Source of the DNA: Pseudobdellovibrionaceae bacterium
GTDB lineage: Bacteria > Bdellovibrionota > Bdellovibrionia > Bdellovibrionales > Bdellovibrionaceae
Direction of reading: 5' to 3'
Length of the DNA stretch: 53,959 nucleotides
Assembly (NCBI GenBank): GCA_016785955.1
Contig: JAEUWH010000029.1
Coordinates: 1-53,959, forward strand
Below, piece after piece: positions 25,747 to 33,839 of the stretch; the first letter of the stretch is position 1, and each line of letters opens with the position of its first letter. The notes beneath the pieces are model-generated. The model was not told where the DNA came from. It made no database searches and saw only the letters and a program-made list of their open reading frames with translations. The translations under genes were made by a program, and so were the position numbers.

Positions 25747-25769
25747 AACGTATACAATTAGTATACGTT
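25747..25769. promoter_or_regulatory. GTATAC palindrome between divergent genes
   Basis: AACGTATAC (25747-25755) and GTATACGTT (25761-25769) form a perfect 9-bp inverted repeat with 5-bp spacer. Another GTATAC lies at 25836-25841. Located between the beta-propeller gene and the TIGR02147 gene; a likely operator. Confidence 0.6.
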
Positions 25770-25875
25770 AATAATGCTAAATATATGATATTGCGTGATA
25801 TTTATAATTATAGTGTAGAATAAGACTTATAAATAGTATACACTTGTCTTAAAAATCCGATATACTAAATAAGGC

Positions 25876-26721
25876 ATGAGGAAATTAAAAAGTCAGATAA
25901 ATCTATATTCCTATAAAGACTATCGCGATTTTTTAGCTGATAAAATTAATGAGCGTAAACAGCTAAAATTAAATGCGTCGTATAGATGGTTAAGTTCACG
26001 AGCTGGATTTACTTCGCCCAATTTTTTACATTTAGTGATTACAAAAAAACGTCATCTATCTGGTGACAGTATTGATCGTGTAGCCGAATTATTTGATTTA
26101 ACAAAAGAGCAGATAAAATATTTCCGCAGTCTAGTTCATTTCAACAAAGCAAAAACACCATCTGAAAAGGAACATTATGCCGCCGAGATTTTATCGAGTG
26201 GATCGTTCAATAAAGCCTATCCGTTAAGTCGCGATCAATTTGAATACTATGCACAGTGGTACCATATTCCTATTCGCGAAATGCTAACCTTAAAAAATTC
26301 TGAAAGAACAGCTCAAGACATTGCGAATGCTATGGTTCCCGGAGTGAGCAAAATGGAAGTGGAACAAGCCTTGAGTGTATTGCAAAGAATGGGTTTGCTT
26401 CAAAAGTCAGGTGATACTTACAAAGCCAGTGAGCAAAGTGTGGAGACCGGTGAAAACTTCTCTAACTATGGAGTTGTCGCTTATCACAAAAAGATGATTC
26501 AGCTGGGAGCCGAAGCCTTAGATCGCTTTCCTTCGAACGAACGCGAAATTTCAAGTGTTACCATTGGCTTATCTGAAAAGAATTTTCAAAAAGCAAAAGA
26601 GATGATTGTGGAATTCAGATCCAAATTGATGGCTATTTCAGATGAAGACCAGAATCGCGATCAAATCTATCAATATAATTTTCAAGTTTTCCCGCTATCT
26701 CGCCGAAAAGGAAGTAAATGA
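25876..26721 (+). CDS. TIGR02147-family regulator-like protein
   Basis: 281 residues, full family architecture: YKDYRDFLADKINERKQ, then the helix-turn-helix-like SYRWLSSRAGFTSPNFLHLV, the middle domain LSRDQFEYYAQWYHIPIREM, a second winged helix (SKMEVEQALSVLQRMGLLQ) and the ending YQYNFQVFPLS. Stop overlaps the next start by four bases (ATGA), so it is co-translated with a small lipoprotein. The divergent beta-propeller lipoprotein and the GTATAC palindrome suggest it controls both. Confidence 0.87.
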   Translation: MRKLKSQINLYSYKDYRDFLADKINERKQLKLNASYRWLSSRAGFTSPNFLHLVITKKRHLSGDSIDRVAELFDLTKEQIKYFRSLVHFNKAKTPSEKEHYAAEILSSGSFNKAYPLSRDQFEYYAQWYHIPIREMLTLKNSERTAQDIANAMVPGVSKMEVEQALSVLQRMGLLQKSGDTYKASEQSVETGENFSNYGVVAYHKKMIQLGAEALDRFPSNEREISSVTIGLSEKNFQKAKEMIVEFRSKLMAISDEDQNRDQIYQYNFQVFPLSRRKGSK

Positions 26722-27191
26722 AAACACTGTTCTGCTTAGTATTTTTATTGATTTTATCTGCTTGTTCCGGCGACGGCACCAATACCGGGAATCCAACTGT
26801 TGACGGATCAACACCGAACAGTGGTCAAATGCCAGTCACAGGGAACGAATCACAGATTTTAGCAAATGCTTTATGTAATAAAATCGCAGCTTGCTTTACA
26901 TCTTCATCAGAGGCCACGTGCAAAGCACAGGTTCCAACATTAGCAAATTTTACTGACGAGATACTATTGAATCCACCGTACACAACGTTAAATGACTTAG
27001 AGACGGATGTTCAGAATAAGACATTTACATTTAATTCGGCGTCGCTGAATACATGTTTGAATAGCATTGCTAATTTGTCATGCGGAGATTCACTGGTGAC
27101 AAGCTCGTATTCGACGTCATCACCAAGCAGTTTTTCTAACATATATAAATTGTTCCGTGCTAGCTCGCATTGCTTGTCGTTGAAGTATTAG
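26718..27191 (+). CDS. Small Cys-rich lipoprotein coupled to TIGR02147 gene
   Basis: 157 residues. Lipobox LILSAC, then GDGTNTGNPTVDG, a spacer often seen in deltaproteobacterial lipoproteins, and a helical domain with six cysteines (LCNKIAACFTSSSEATC, CLNSIANLSC, HCLSLKY). The mature domain resembles small disulfide-rich helical lipoproteins of unknown role. It overlaps the regulator gene by four bases. Confidence 0.78.
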   Translation: MKTLFCLVFLLILSACSGDGTNTGNPTVDGSTPNSGQMPVTGNESQILANALCNKIAACFTSSSEATCKAQVPTLANFTDEILLNPPYTTLNDLETDVQNKTFTFNSASLNTCLNSIANLSCGDSLVTSSYSTSSPSSFSNIYKLFRASSHCLSLKY

Positions 27192-27208
27192 CGTTTTCCT
27201 AACTCCCA

Positions 27209-27225
27209 CCCGCGCTGAGCGCGGG
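27209..27225 (+). terminator. GC-rich hairpin after the lipoprotein gene
   Basis: CCCGCGC and GCGCGGG form a perfect 7-bp stem with a TGA loop, 18 bases after the stop at 27191. No T-run follows, so it is terminator-like or 3'-protective rather than a classical intrinsic terminator. Confidence 0.5.
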
Positions 27226-27488
27226 CCGATTCTCAGAATAAGTTAAACTCGATTCGATTTTTTTCTTTCCAAAAGACTAATACTATCAATAGTAAACACT
27301 CACCTCGGCTCTTAAATGACGGTACAAATGGGCAAACTTAACCCGATAGCTTGGCAGAGTATTCTGTTAGCGTGCCGGAAAAATGTATCGTCGGAAAAAT
27401 TTAATTTTCTTCTTAACATTCTAAATTTTAGAGTGGCGGCATTGCTATGCCTTAATAAAGCCTGGGAGCTAAGACCAGAAATCTATTT

Positions 27489-27514
27489 TTTCCTTACAGA
27501 CGTCTGTAAGGAAA
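27489..27514. repeat. Bracket palindrome, copy 1
   Basis: A 26-bp perfect palindrome with core CCTTACAGACGTCTGTAAGG, flanked by TTT/AAA. The same core recurs at 28280-28309 on the other side of the MNT-HEPN genes. Confidence 0.85.
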
Positions 27515-27519
27515 TGGCT

Positions 27520-27930
27520 TTATGATGAGGTGTTAGCCTGGGCCCAATCCGCAACCTTTCGGGCTGTAGTTAATGCAGTTTCAATTTCTTCTGTTGTGAG
27601 AGGAGTCTGTCCCTCTTCATAACGACGAACGGTTGCAAAAGGATTCAGCTCAGTCAGCCCAAAGCCCTCTGGGGGCATTTTATCGTCAGGCAAAAGAGCA
27701 ACTAAAATTCCCAAGTCATGAACGATAGGGAAAGCAATTTGAAGATGAACGAGCACGGCTTTGATATATTTCTCGACGGATTGTTGAACTAAAAAAACAA
27801 TGTTCTCAGGTCGGCCTAATTTCGCTTTTGATAGGGCCACGGAGGAGTCCAAATCCCCCGCCGCAATTTTCAAAAGTTCTTTGGAGTATTCCTTTTTGTA
27901 GAGCCGCTTTTTTAGGTTCGGAGGAGTCAT
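27520..27930 (-). CDS. HEPN-domain protein of an MNT-HEPN module
   Basis: 136 residues, all helical. NIVFLVQQSVEKYIKAVLVHLQ followed by PIVHDLGILVALLP is the core of the HEPN domain (PF05168), and ATVRRYEEG is the usual late RY segment. The RX4-6H motif of toxic RNase HEPN proteins is not obvious, so RNase activity is uncertain. ATG overlaps the TGA of the MNT gene (ATGA), so the two proteins are made together and probably form a complex as toxin-antitoxin partners. Confidence 0.85.
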   Translation of the reverse strand: MTPPNLKKRLYKKEYSKELLKIAAGDLDSSVALSKAKLGRPENIVFLVQQSVEKYIKAVLVHLQIAFPIVHDLGILVALLPDDKMPPEGFGLTELNPFATVRRYEEGQTPLTTEEIETALTTARKVADWAQANTSS

Positions 27931-28268
27931 CGAAGTTTTTTCCCGTGATGAAAAGCATCAAAGCAGACTCCACCAAAATCTTTTCGCTCGTCAAAAGAGG
28001 CTTTCGTTTTGAAAATCCAATCAATCGCAATATCAGTGAAGCGAGGAGCGTAAACTTCTTTTTGAAGCTGTTTGATGTCGGATTCGTTTTTGACGACAAC
28101 GACAAAATCCAAGTCAGAGTCGTCAGTGAAAACACCTTCCACCGCAGAACCAAAAAGATAAGCTTCCAAAATTAAATTTTGTGAAGGAATGGCGTTCAAA
28201 ACTTCCACGGCTTTTTTTTGAGCCCATTGGTTCATCGCTGGATTTGGAATCATTTTTAGCAAGCCCAT
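27927..28268 (-). CDS. MNT-type minimal nucleotidyltransferase
   Basis: About 113 residues from ATG 28268 (AAGGTGG upstream). Active-site pattern YLFGSAVEG, then DDSDLDFVVVV and the third Asp in TDIAIDWIF: the GS...DxD...D signature of polymerase-beta-like nucleotidyltransferases. In MntA-HepT systems this protein AMPylates the HEPN partner and neutralises it. The order (MNT first, overlapping HEPN) fits. Its ribosome site lies directly beside the bracket palindrome, so the promoter must be in or beyond it. Confidence 0.87.
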   Translation of the reverse strand: MGLLKMIPNPAMNQWAQKKAVEVLNAIPSQNLILEAYLFGSAVEGVFTDDSDLDFVVVVKNESDIKQLQKEVYAPRFTDIAIDWIFKTKASFDERKDFGGVCFDAFHHGKKLR

Positions 28269-28279
28269 TTTCACCACCT

Positions 28280-28309
28280 TTTTTCCTTACAGACGTCTGT
28301 AAGGAAAAA
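28280..28309. repeat. Bracket palindrome, copy 2
   Basis: 30-bp perfect palindrome, same 20-bp core as at 27489, with five T and five A on the flanks. It begins one base after the 3' CCA of tRNA-Arg. There is no T-run on the 3' side in either direction, so it is not a standard terminator. Confidence 0.85.
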
Positions 28310-28310
28310 C

Positions 28311-28387
28311 TGGTGACTCCACCAAGAATCGAACTTGGAACCCCGTCCTTAGAAGGGACGTGCTCTATCCAATTGAGCTATGGAGCC
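28311..28387 (-). tRNA. tRNA-Arg (anticodon UCU)
   Basis: Starts GGCTCCATAGCTC; acceptor pairs GGCTCCA with TGGAGTC, the anticodon loop CTTCTAA gives UCU, the T-arm contains TTCGATT, and CCA is encoded. All arms fold. It is next to the bracket palindrome at its 3' end, the usual place for integration of mobile elements. Confidence 0.93.
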
Positions 28388-28756
28388 ACACTTGCCGAAA
28401 TTATAATGGAATTTAATCTTTATAGCAAGAACGAGGGTTTTTACGATACGCCACAAGTGAGGGCGTGTCATCCATTTTTTTTTGAAAAAATTAATCTCCA
28501 ACTCAGGCTCGGTTGAGAATTGCCTGTCGTCTTGGTCGTATTTCAACATCATCATTTGGTGGGGCATGGGGCCCGCCGCCTGTTGAACATCCTTCCAATG
28601 AAGTTTTCGGTGAGCATTGGTGATGATGAGTGTCCGCCGAAAATCATGCGACGAGTGACCAAGCTTTTTCAGGATTTTATTCACCTTCTTGTTCAAGGTG
28701 TTCGGGTGCATGGGGACAATTTGTTGAATTAGAACCCATGCCTCTTTTGCGTCCAT
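28388..28756 (-). pseudogene. Tyrosine recombinase (integrase) remnant
   Basis: The frame begins inside a truncated tRNA and reads HPNTLNKKVNKILKKLGHSS, then HDFRRTLII, and KDVQQAAG followed by MMMLKYDQ. This matches the C-terminal catalytic region of phage-type integrases (H-x-x-R box and tyrosine). The usual GH before the tyrosine is GP and the N-terminal domains are missing. The frame runs on into the tRNA-Arg gene. It is the relic of an element that used this tRNA site. Confidence 0.65.
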
Positions 28757-28759
28757 ATT

Positions 28760-28800
28760 CCAGTAAAGGCAATTGCTCTATCCAACTGAGCTACGGTCGC
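28760..28800 (-). pseudogene. Truncated tRNA-Arg-like gene (5' half)
   Basis: GCGACCGTAGCTCAGTTGGA and the following GAGC form a normal acceptor 5' strand and D-arm. After ATTGCCTTTACTGG the sequence changes into the integrase remnant, so the anticodon arm is imperfect and the T-arm and 3' end are absent. Confidence 0.7.
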
Positions 28801-28900
28801 TTCTTAGAAAACATTCAACTGTCAAATTCAATGATATGCCTCAGTTTTTTTATTTGTCTGTCGGCCTAAATGCTTGAATCTATTCTTTATTTCTTCTTAA

Positions 28901-28925
28901 AACCTGAATGTACTACGTTCAGGTT
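28901..28925 (-). terminator. Intrinsic terminator overlapping the yihY-like stop codon
   Basis: AACCTGAA and TTCAGGTT form an 8-bp stem around a 9-base loop; on the minus strand it ends GGTTTT. The stop codon of the membrane-protein gene lies in the 5' arm. Confidence 0.55.
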
Positions 28926-29710
28926 GGGAGCTGCTTGCTTAGAATTTTCTTTTGAATGGCGCTGCCTAAAGCTGTTCCGATCAACACGATTTGCCATATT
29001 CCCAATATCCAAAACAAGATCAGTGGAATAGCAGCGAGTGAACCATAAAATTTGTTCATGTAGAATGCCTTTTGCGCGATCAAGGTGAAGCTCTTTTGCA
29101 AGATTGTGATGCATATGCAAGAGAAGCTGGCGGCAATGAATGCCACTCGCTTGAGTACGCGATCGGCTGGGAACATTTTGTAAACCAAATATAAAAAAAT
29201 GAACATCGCAAGGCCATCCATTAAAATGGTGTACTGGCGAGCGAGTGGTCGTACCGTTTCCAATGAACGTACGCCTACGTATACCGCGAGCATGCTGGGG
29301 AAAATCAACAGAGCACACCAAATAATCAAAAATCTGTGGTGTACCGGCCTGGAAACATCATTCGACCAAATTCTTTGAATGCCTTTTTCCATATCACTGA
29401 ATAGACGCCATGAGGTAAAGAACAGGATAATCACGGCCGTCGTTCCGATCGTTTGTGCCTGGACTTTTTCTAATACCAAATGGATCCATTGTGAAACCTC
29501 GGCACCCATGGCCTCTTTTACGTAACGCAGTAAAAATCGCTCGATTCGGGGAACTAAATAGTCGATGCCGCCGATCATCTTAAACGTCACTAAGCACAGG
29601 GCCATGAACGGAATTAAACTCAGTAAGGTCGTAAATGCCAATGAACTAGAGATCCAACGGATATCACCGCTGCGTAATTTTTCATAAACATCTTTCGCTA
29701 TATCACGCAA
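28919..29710 (-). CDS. YihY/BrkB-family inner-membrane protein
   Basis: 263 residues with six hydrophobic segments. SSSLAFTTLLSLIPFMALCL at residues 21-40 is the family signature; FYGSLAAIPLILFWILGIW near the C-terminus is the second. Often annotated RNase BN by old error; function is not established, and transport or envelope roles have been proposed. TTG start at 29710 with AAGGACGG upstream; no better start is available in frame. Confidence 0.88.
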   Translation of the reverse strand: MRDIAKDVYEKLRSGDIRWISSSLAFTTLLSLIPFMALCLVTFKMIGGIDYLVPRIERFLLRYVKEAMGAEVSQWIHLVLEKVQAQTIGTTAVIILFFTSWRLFSDMEKGIQRIWSNDVSRPVHHRFLIIWCALLIFPSMLAVYVGVRSLETVRPLARQYTILMDGLAMFIFLYLVYKMFPADRVLKRVAFIAASFSCICITILQKSFTLIAQKAFYMNKFYGSLAAIPLILFWILGIWQIVLIGTALGSAIQKKILSKQLPT

Positions 29711-29766
29711 AACCGAACCGTCCTTGATTTCAATTTACGCTTTAGAACCTGAGTATAAAATTTCAA

Positions 29767-30654
29767 CTAGCTTAAAGTGTAACGTTGCTCGACCGCAAAA
29801 TCACCATTCATTTCTTTAATTTTAGCTAAATCACAATAAGGGTCGTGCTCGAAAAATAGGTAGGCATTTTCTTTCGCGGCTTGACCAAGGTACTTGGATT
29901 TCTCTTCAATCAAAAGCAACGGGTTTAAATCGTAACCCATCAGCCAAGGCAATCGCACGTGTGAGCTTGTCGGAACCACATCCCCGCAGTACACCACGGT
30001 CGTTTTTCCATCTGTGATATGGACCATTTGATGGGCCTCGGTGTGGCCATTTGAAATCCAAGTCGAAATGCCAGGAATGATCTCGCTAGGACCATCCAAC
30101 AACACTAAGACTTTGGCATCGATCAGAGGTTGAAAGTTTGCTGCAAAATACGAAGCCTTCTCGCGTAGGTTTGGGTTTTGTGCAACAGTCAAATTTCTTT
30201 TCTGCACATAATATTTCGCGTTCGGAAAGGTTGGCGTCAACTGGCCGTCTTTGCTGGTGACCCCGCCGCCCGCATGATCGAAATGCAAATGGGTCAGAAT
30301 CACGATGTCAATATTCTCAGGGCTCAAACCTTGTTTCTTTAGCGAAGCCAGAAGGCTTGAACCACCGGACTCGATTTTGTAAATTTCCGCAAACTTAGTT
30401 CCTAATTTTTCGCCATATTTATCAATAAAATCTGCGCCATTTCCGCAATCAATCAGGATATTTTTTTTCCCTTTCAGTAGCAAGCCACGAGCTTCCATTC
30501 GTATACGATTTTTTTCATCGGCTGGGTTTGACTTTTCCCACAGAACTTTCGGGACTGTGCCAAACATCGCGCCTCCGTCCAGGCCGAATTCGCCGGTGGG
30601 GACGGGGAGCAATTCGTAGTCACCAATTTTGAGTTTGATCGGAGTAATATCCAT
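29767..30654 (-). CDS. MBL-fold metallohydrolase
   Basis: 295 residues from ATG 30654 (AAAGGAG upstream; the upstream start at 30702 is not needed). THLHFDHAGG is the zinc-binding HxHxDH motif; ISNGHTEAHQMVHI and VYCGDVVPTSSH supply later ligands. The arrangement is that of the lactonase/glyoxalase-type MBL group. The substrate is unknown; it could be a lactone or thioester. It follows the PlsC-type acyltransferase gene after 13 bases, so a lipid link is possible. Confidence 0.85.
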   Translation of the reverse strand: MDITPIKLKIGDYELLPVPTGEFGLDGGAMFGTVPKVLWEKSNPADEKNRIRMEARGLLLKGKKNILIDCGNGADFIDKYGEKLGTKFAEIYKIESGGSSLLASLKKQGLSPENIDIVILTHLHFDHAGGGVTSKDGQLTPTFPNAKYYVQKRNLTVAQNPNLREKASYFAANFQPLIDAKVLVLLDGPSEIIPGISTWISNGHTEAHQMVHITDGKTTVVYCGDVVPTSSHVRLPWLMGYDLNPLLLIEEKSKYLGQAAKENAYLFFEHDPYCDLAKIKEMNGDFAVEQRYTLS

Positions 30655-30667
30655 AAAATCTCCTTTT

Positions 30668-31411
30668 TTAAGCGTCGAAATTAATGTGCTGATCGTCCGC
30701 AAAAATGTCCGGATTGATCGAGGTCACCCACTCTTTATAAGCCTTATACACTTTGTCGATGGGTGCCGGCGGGAACACGGGGCCTACATGAATCGTCAGT
30801 TTTCCCGGGCGAGCCCATGGGGTTCCTTTAGGCATCAATTTCGTATTGCCATCTAAGTATAAAAATAAAATGGGTGTCTTGGTTTTCTCGGCAAAGACCG
30901 AAACTCCACGCTTGAATTCGTGAATTTTTCCATCCGGTGTGCGTGTTCCTTCGGGAAACAAAATCAACCAAATGCGATCCAGTTTGGTCAGCATCTGAGT
31001 AATTAAATTAATAGCCTCGCCTTTGCGATCTTTACGATCAATCGGAATGGCGCCCAAGCAATGTTGCGAGAAAAATGTAAAGAATGCGTTGGAAAAAAAA
31101 TAATCTTTCGCTGCGGCAATGTAAAGATTCAGCCAGTACTGAGAGGGAATCGAAGCCGCAATCGATGTTGCATCTAAATGGCTGCCATGATTCGAAATAA
31201 TTAACAAGCGTGGATATTGCTTGTAGACCGAATGATAATCACCTTTGACTTTCAATCGTATGTAAAATGTAAAGACAACTTTTAAATATACAGACCAAGC
31301 AAAGCGGAAAAACATGCTGGTCCAATCATAAGCGCGTGTGAACAAAGGCAGATGCTTTAAATATGTCGGCAACTGAGTCCACTGTTCGTTCTCGTATTTC
31401 CAATCGCGCAT
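30668..31411 (-). CDS. 1-acylglycerol-3-phosphate acyltransferase family (PlsC-like)
   Basis: 247 residues. Acyltransferase motifs are clear: SNHGSHLDATS (HX4D), FFSQHCLGAIPIDRKDRKG, and LFPEGTRTPDG. Members transfer an acyl chain to lysophosphatidic acid at the inner membrane to form phosphatidic acid. It lies next to the CdsA-like gene, whose substrate is phosphatidic acid, so the two are consecutive steps in phospholipid synthesis or in a side branch. Confidence 0.88.
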   Translation of the reverse strand: MRDWKYENEQWTQLPTYLKHLPLFTRAYDWTSMFFRFAWSVYLKVVFTFYIRLKVKGDYHSVYKQYPRLLIISNHGSHLDATSIAASIPSQYWLNLYIAAAKDYFFSNAFFTFFSQHCLGAIPIDRKDRKGEAINLITQMLTKLDRIWLILFPEGTRTPDGKIHEFKRGVSVFAEKTKTPILFLYLDGNTKLMPKGTPWARPGKLTIHVGPVFPPAPIDKVYKAYKEWVTSINPDIFADDQHINFDA

Positions 31412-31420
31412 GCTATTCCT

Positions 31421-32341
31421 TTATTGAATCCAAACCATTACGTAATAGTAAATCGGTGCTACGAAAATCAGGCGGTCAATCCGTTGTAAAAAATCACCAC
31501 GGCCAATGATGAATGGGCCGACAATTTTTACGCCCGCATCGCGACGAACCACTGTCATCACAAGGTCTCCAAGCAACCCTCCTAATGAGGCCACCAGACC
31601 TGTGGTGTACCAGTATTTGTCAGATTGATCTGGCAATAACCACCGCATGAATCCTGCAAGCACTAGCGTTAGTATAACGGAAACGACTGTTGATCCTAGC
31701 GTACGTTTAGGATCAATGCGTTTAAACAAACGAAATGATCGAAAATAGCGAGAAATTGCCAAATTTGTATTGTCGCAAAACTCTGTCAAAACGATCAAAT
31801 ACATAATTTGGTATAGACCTTTTTCTAGATTTAAAATCAGTCCCAAATGCATGAAAGACCAGCCCAAGAAAATGAATGCCAGTAAAGTCAGGGAGATGTA
31901 CTGAATCATGCGTTTATAATTATCGCGCATCAAGGGCACCAAACAACTGATGCCCAGAACGATAATTGGCATTTGGTTGTATAATGAAACCGAATTGTAG
32001 AACGAACACACACCCAAACCATAAATGCCCAAATAGCAAATGATCACAAAGTAATTTCGGTGATACATTCCCATAATTTGAAAAAATGCTTTGGCTCCGT
32101 ACACTGACATCAACGTCAAAACAATAAGCGGTGCGGGATTAGGAAATGAGAAAATTACGAACATGATCGGAGCTACAAATAGCCAAGATTTGATGCTAGC
32201 CCATGCGCCTTTAAAGTAAAAATTTTGAGTTCGAAATAAGTAAACGATCAAACCCGAGCCAAAAATAATTGCTAATACGATCAGCGCTGTTTGTCGAAAA
32301 ATAGGATCCGTGAAAAGCAGTGAATGATTTAAGAGTTCCAT
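31421..32341 (-). CDS. Phosphatidate cytidylyltransferase-like protein (CdsA family)
   Basis: 306 residues, about eight membrane helices. The C-terminal signature is VVRRDAGVKIVGPFIIGRGD followed by FLQRIDRLIFVAP, a variant of the CdsA motif (KRxxxxKDxGxxxPGHGGxxDRxDS): Arg-Asp and the final DR are kept, while PGHGG is changed to IGRGD. It resembles the YnbB-type branch that sits beside PlsC-like genes. CTP-dependent activation of phosphatidic acid is the likely reaction. Confidence 0.85.
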   Translation of the reverse strand: MELLNHSLLFTDPIFRQTALIVLAIIFGSGLIVYLFRTQNFYFKGAWASIKSWLFVAPIMFVIFSFPNPAPLIVLTLMSVYGAKAFFQIMGMYHRNYFVIICYLGIYGLGVCSFYNSVSLYNQMPIIVLGISCLVPLMRDNYKRMIQYISLTLLAFIFLGWSFMHLGLILNLEKGLYQIMYLIVLTEFCDNTNLAISRYFRSFRLFKRIDPKRTLGSTVVSVILTLVLAGFMRWLLPDQSDKYWYTTGLVASLGGLLGDLVMTVVRRDAGVKIVGPFIIGRGDFLQRIDRLIFVAPIYYYVMVWIQ

Positions 32342-32343
32342 GG

Positions 32344-33702
32344 TTAACTTTCAGTAATTTTTAAATCTTTAATTTTTTTGTACAAATTAGATCGAGACAC
32401 TTTTAAATATCGGGCGGTCTCGTCGATGTCAGTGTGAAATTGTTTGAGTGCAGTTTCAATCATTTTCTTCTCGAACGCCTTCAAGACAAGCTCCAATCCA
32501 TCATCTAAATTGTAATTTTCAGATACAGAACGTATATCTATGGTTTTACTCTTGGTGTCCAGTAAAGATGACACATCTGTCGCACGAATTATAGGCAATG
32601 GTGACGCTAAACACAGCTGTTCGACAATACGTTTGAGTTCGCGCACATTTCCAGGCCAACGGTAACTTTTTAAAAGCTCGATGGCCTCTGGCTCAAGAGT
32701 TTTATTCTTAAATGGTCGTTCAATCTCTAAAAAATGGTTCACGAGTTCCGGGATGTCTTCGGTGCGTTCACGCAAAGGGGGAATGTTAATTTTCTGAGCA
32801 CTTAAGCGATAATATAAATCTTCACGAAATTCGCCTTTTTTGATCATCTCGGTCAGCAATCGATTTGAAGCGACGATGGTTCGTACGTTCACACGTACTG
32901 TATCTTTGGCCCCCACGCGACGAATTTCACCGGATTCAAGAAAACGTAAAAGTTTGGTTTGGAATGACAGTGGCATCGCCTCGATTTCGTCTAAAAATAA
33001 ATCACCACCGTGAGCGGCTTCCGCTAGGCCCATTTTATGGCTATCAGCCCCGGTGAAGGCGCCTTTGACATGACCAAACATCTCGCTTTCAAACAGGTTT
33101 TCCGGGATACTGGACGAGTTCACGGCGACAAAAGGACGCTCGCTTTCCTGATTGTGTAAGAGGCTGGCTAATACTTCCTTTCCAGAGCCGGTCTCGCCTT
33201 CGATCATGATGGATTTGCGTTCACCCTTCAGCTGTGCAACGTGTTTGAGGATTTTTTGACTCGTCAAAGAACTGCCAACCCATCGAGGTGAATGCTTGCC
33301 ACGATTGTAGAAATCAAAATTACGAATTTGGCAATGAGCCAAGATTTTGTCCACGGTCGAAAGAAGTTCTTCTTTCGACAGCGGTTTCGCTAAAAATTTT
33401 TGAGCTCCCGCAATCAAGCATGCTTCCATCGTCTTGCGATCCAGGACTCCAGACATTGCGACGATCTCGATTTGTGAGTCGCGCTCCGCCAATTTTTTAA
33501 TCACGTTGATCCCAATTGGTGCATTGATGTCAGCGGTTAGGTGCATATCCACAAAAGCCGCATGAAATAGAATATCGGTGGGTACACGCTGATAGTCTTG
33601 AATATTGTATAGACGCCAAGGCTTGGTGATCAGTGTTTTAAATATTTGATGAATCAAAGGATCATCATCGACAACGAGCAGATTAAATTCTGGAATTTTC
33701 AT
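32344..33702 (-). CDS. Sigma-54-dependent response regulator
   Basis: 452 residues: receiver (acidic VDDDP, phospho-Asp52 in FVDMHL, Lys106 in FLAKPLS), AAA+ domain with Walker A GETGSGKE, the sigma-54 contact loop GAFTGA and Walker B GGDLFLDE, and a Fis-type DNA-binding end (IDETARYLKVSRSNLYKKIK). It activates sigma-54 promoters when phosphorylated. No kinase gene is adjacent. It precedes the cdsA-like gene by two bases and is probably the first gene of the lipid operon. Confidence 0.93.
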   Translation of the reverse strand: MKIPEFNLLVVDDDPLIHQIFKTLITKPWRLYNIQDYQRVPTDILFHAAFVDMHLTADINAPIGINVIKKLAERDSQIEIVAMSGVLDRKTMEACLIAGAQKFLAKPLSKEELLSTVDKILAHCQIRNFDFYNRGKHSPRWVGSSLTSQKILKHVAQLKGERKSIMIEGETGSGKEVLASLLHNQESERPFVAVNSSSIPENLFESEMFGHVKGAFTGADSHKMGLAEAAHGGDLFLDEIEAMPLSFQTKLLRFLESGEIRRVGAKDTVRVNVRTIVASNRLLTEMIKKGEFREDLYYRLSAQKINIPPLRERTEDIPELVNHFLEIERPFKNKTLEPEAIELLKSYRWPGNVRELKRIVEQLCLASPLPIIRATDVSSLLDTKSKTIDIRSVSENYNLDDGLELVLKAFEKKMIETALKQFHTDIDETARYLKVSRSNLYKKIKDLKITES

Positions 33703-33839
33703 TTCGACAGTGTGCCTGCTGAGTCATGTATTCTAAATCATTAATGCAAAGAGTTAGTCATTTTTGTCGAGTGAATACGTTAGGAAAAATCCTTCAGTAA
33801 AGTCAGATTCTACACTAAGATTTATAGCCAGGAGTTCTT

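Larger units (their letters stand above)
27192..27519. other. Intergenic stretch between lipoprotein and MNT-HEPN module
   Basis: 328 bases. It contains a GC-rich hairpin after the lipoprotein stop and the first copy of the bracket palindrome (27489-27514). A 69-codon frame at 27316-27525 has no ribosome site or recognisable content and is not called. Confidence 0.6.

Noticed and set aside
27316-27525. 69-codon plus-strand frame
   Set aside because: No ribosome site; it runs across the palindrome and shows no recognisable content.
27489-28309. The two palindromes as ordinary intrinsic terminators
   Set aside because: T residues are on the 5' side and A residues on the 3' side in both directions, so no U-run follows the stem.
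28630-28869. 79-codon plus-strand frame over the truncated tRNA
   Set aside because: It is antisense to the integrase remnant and reads through a tRNA fragment.
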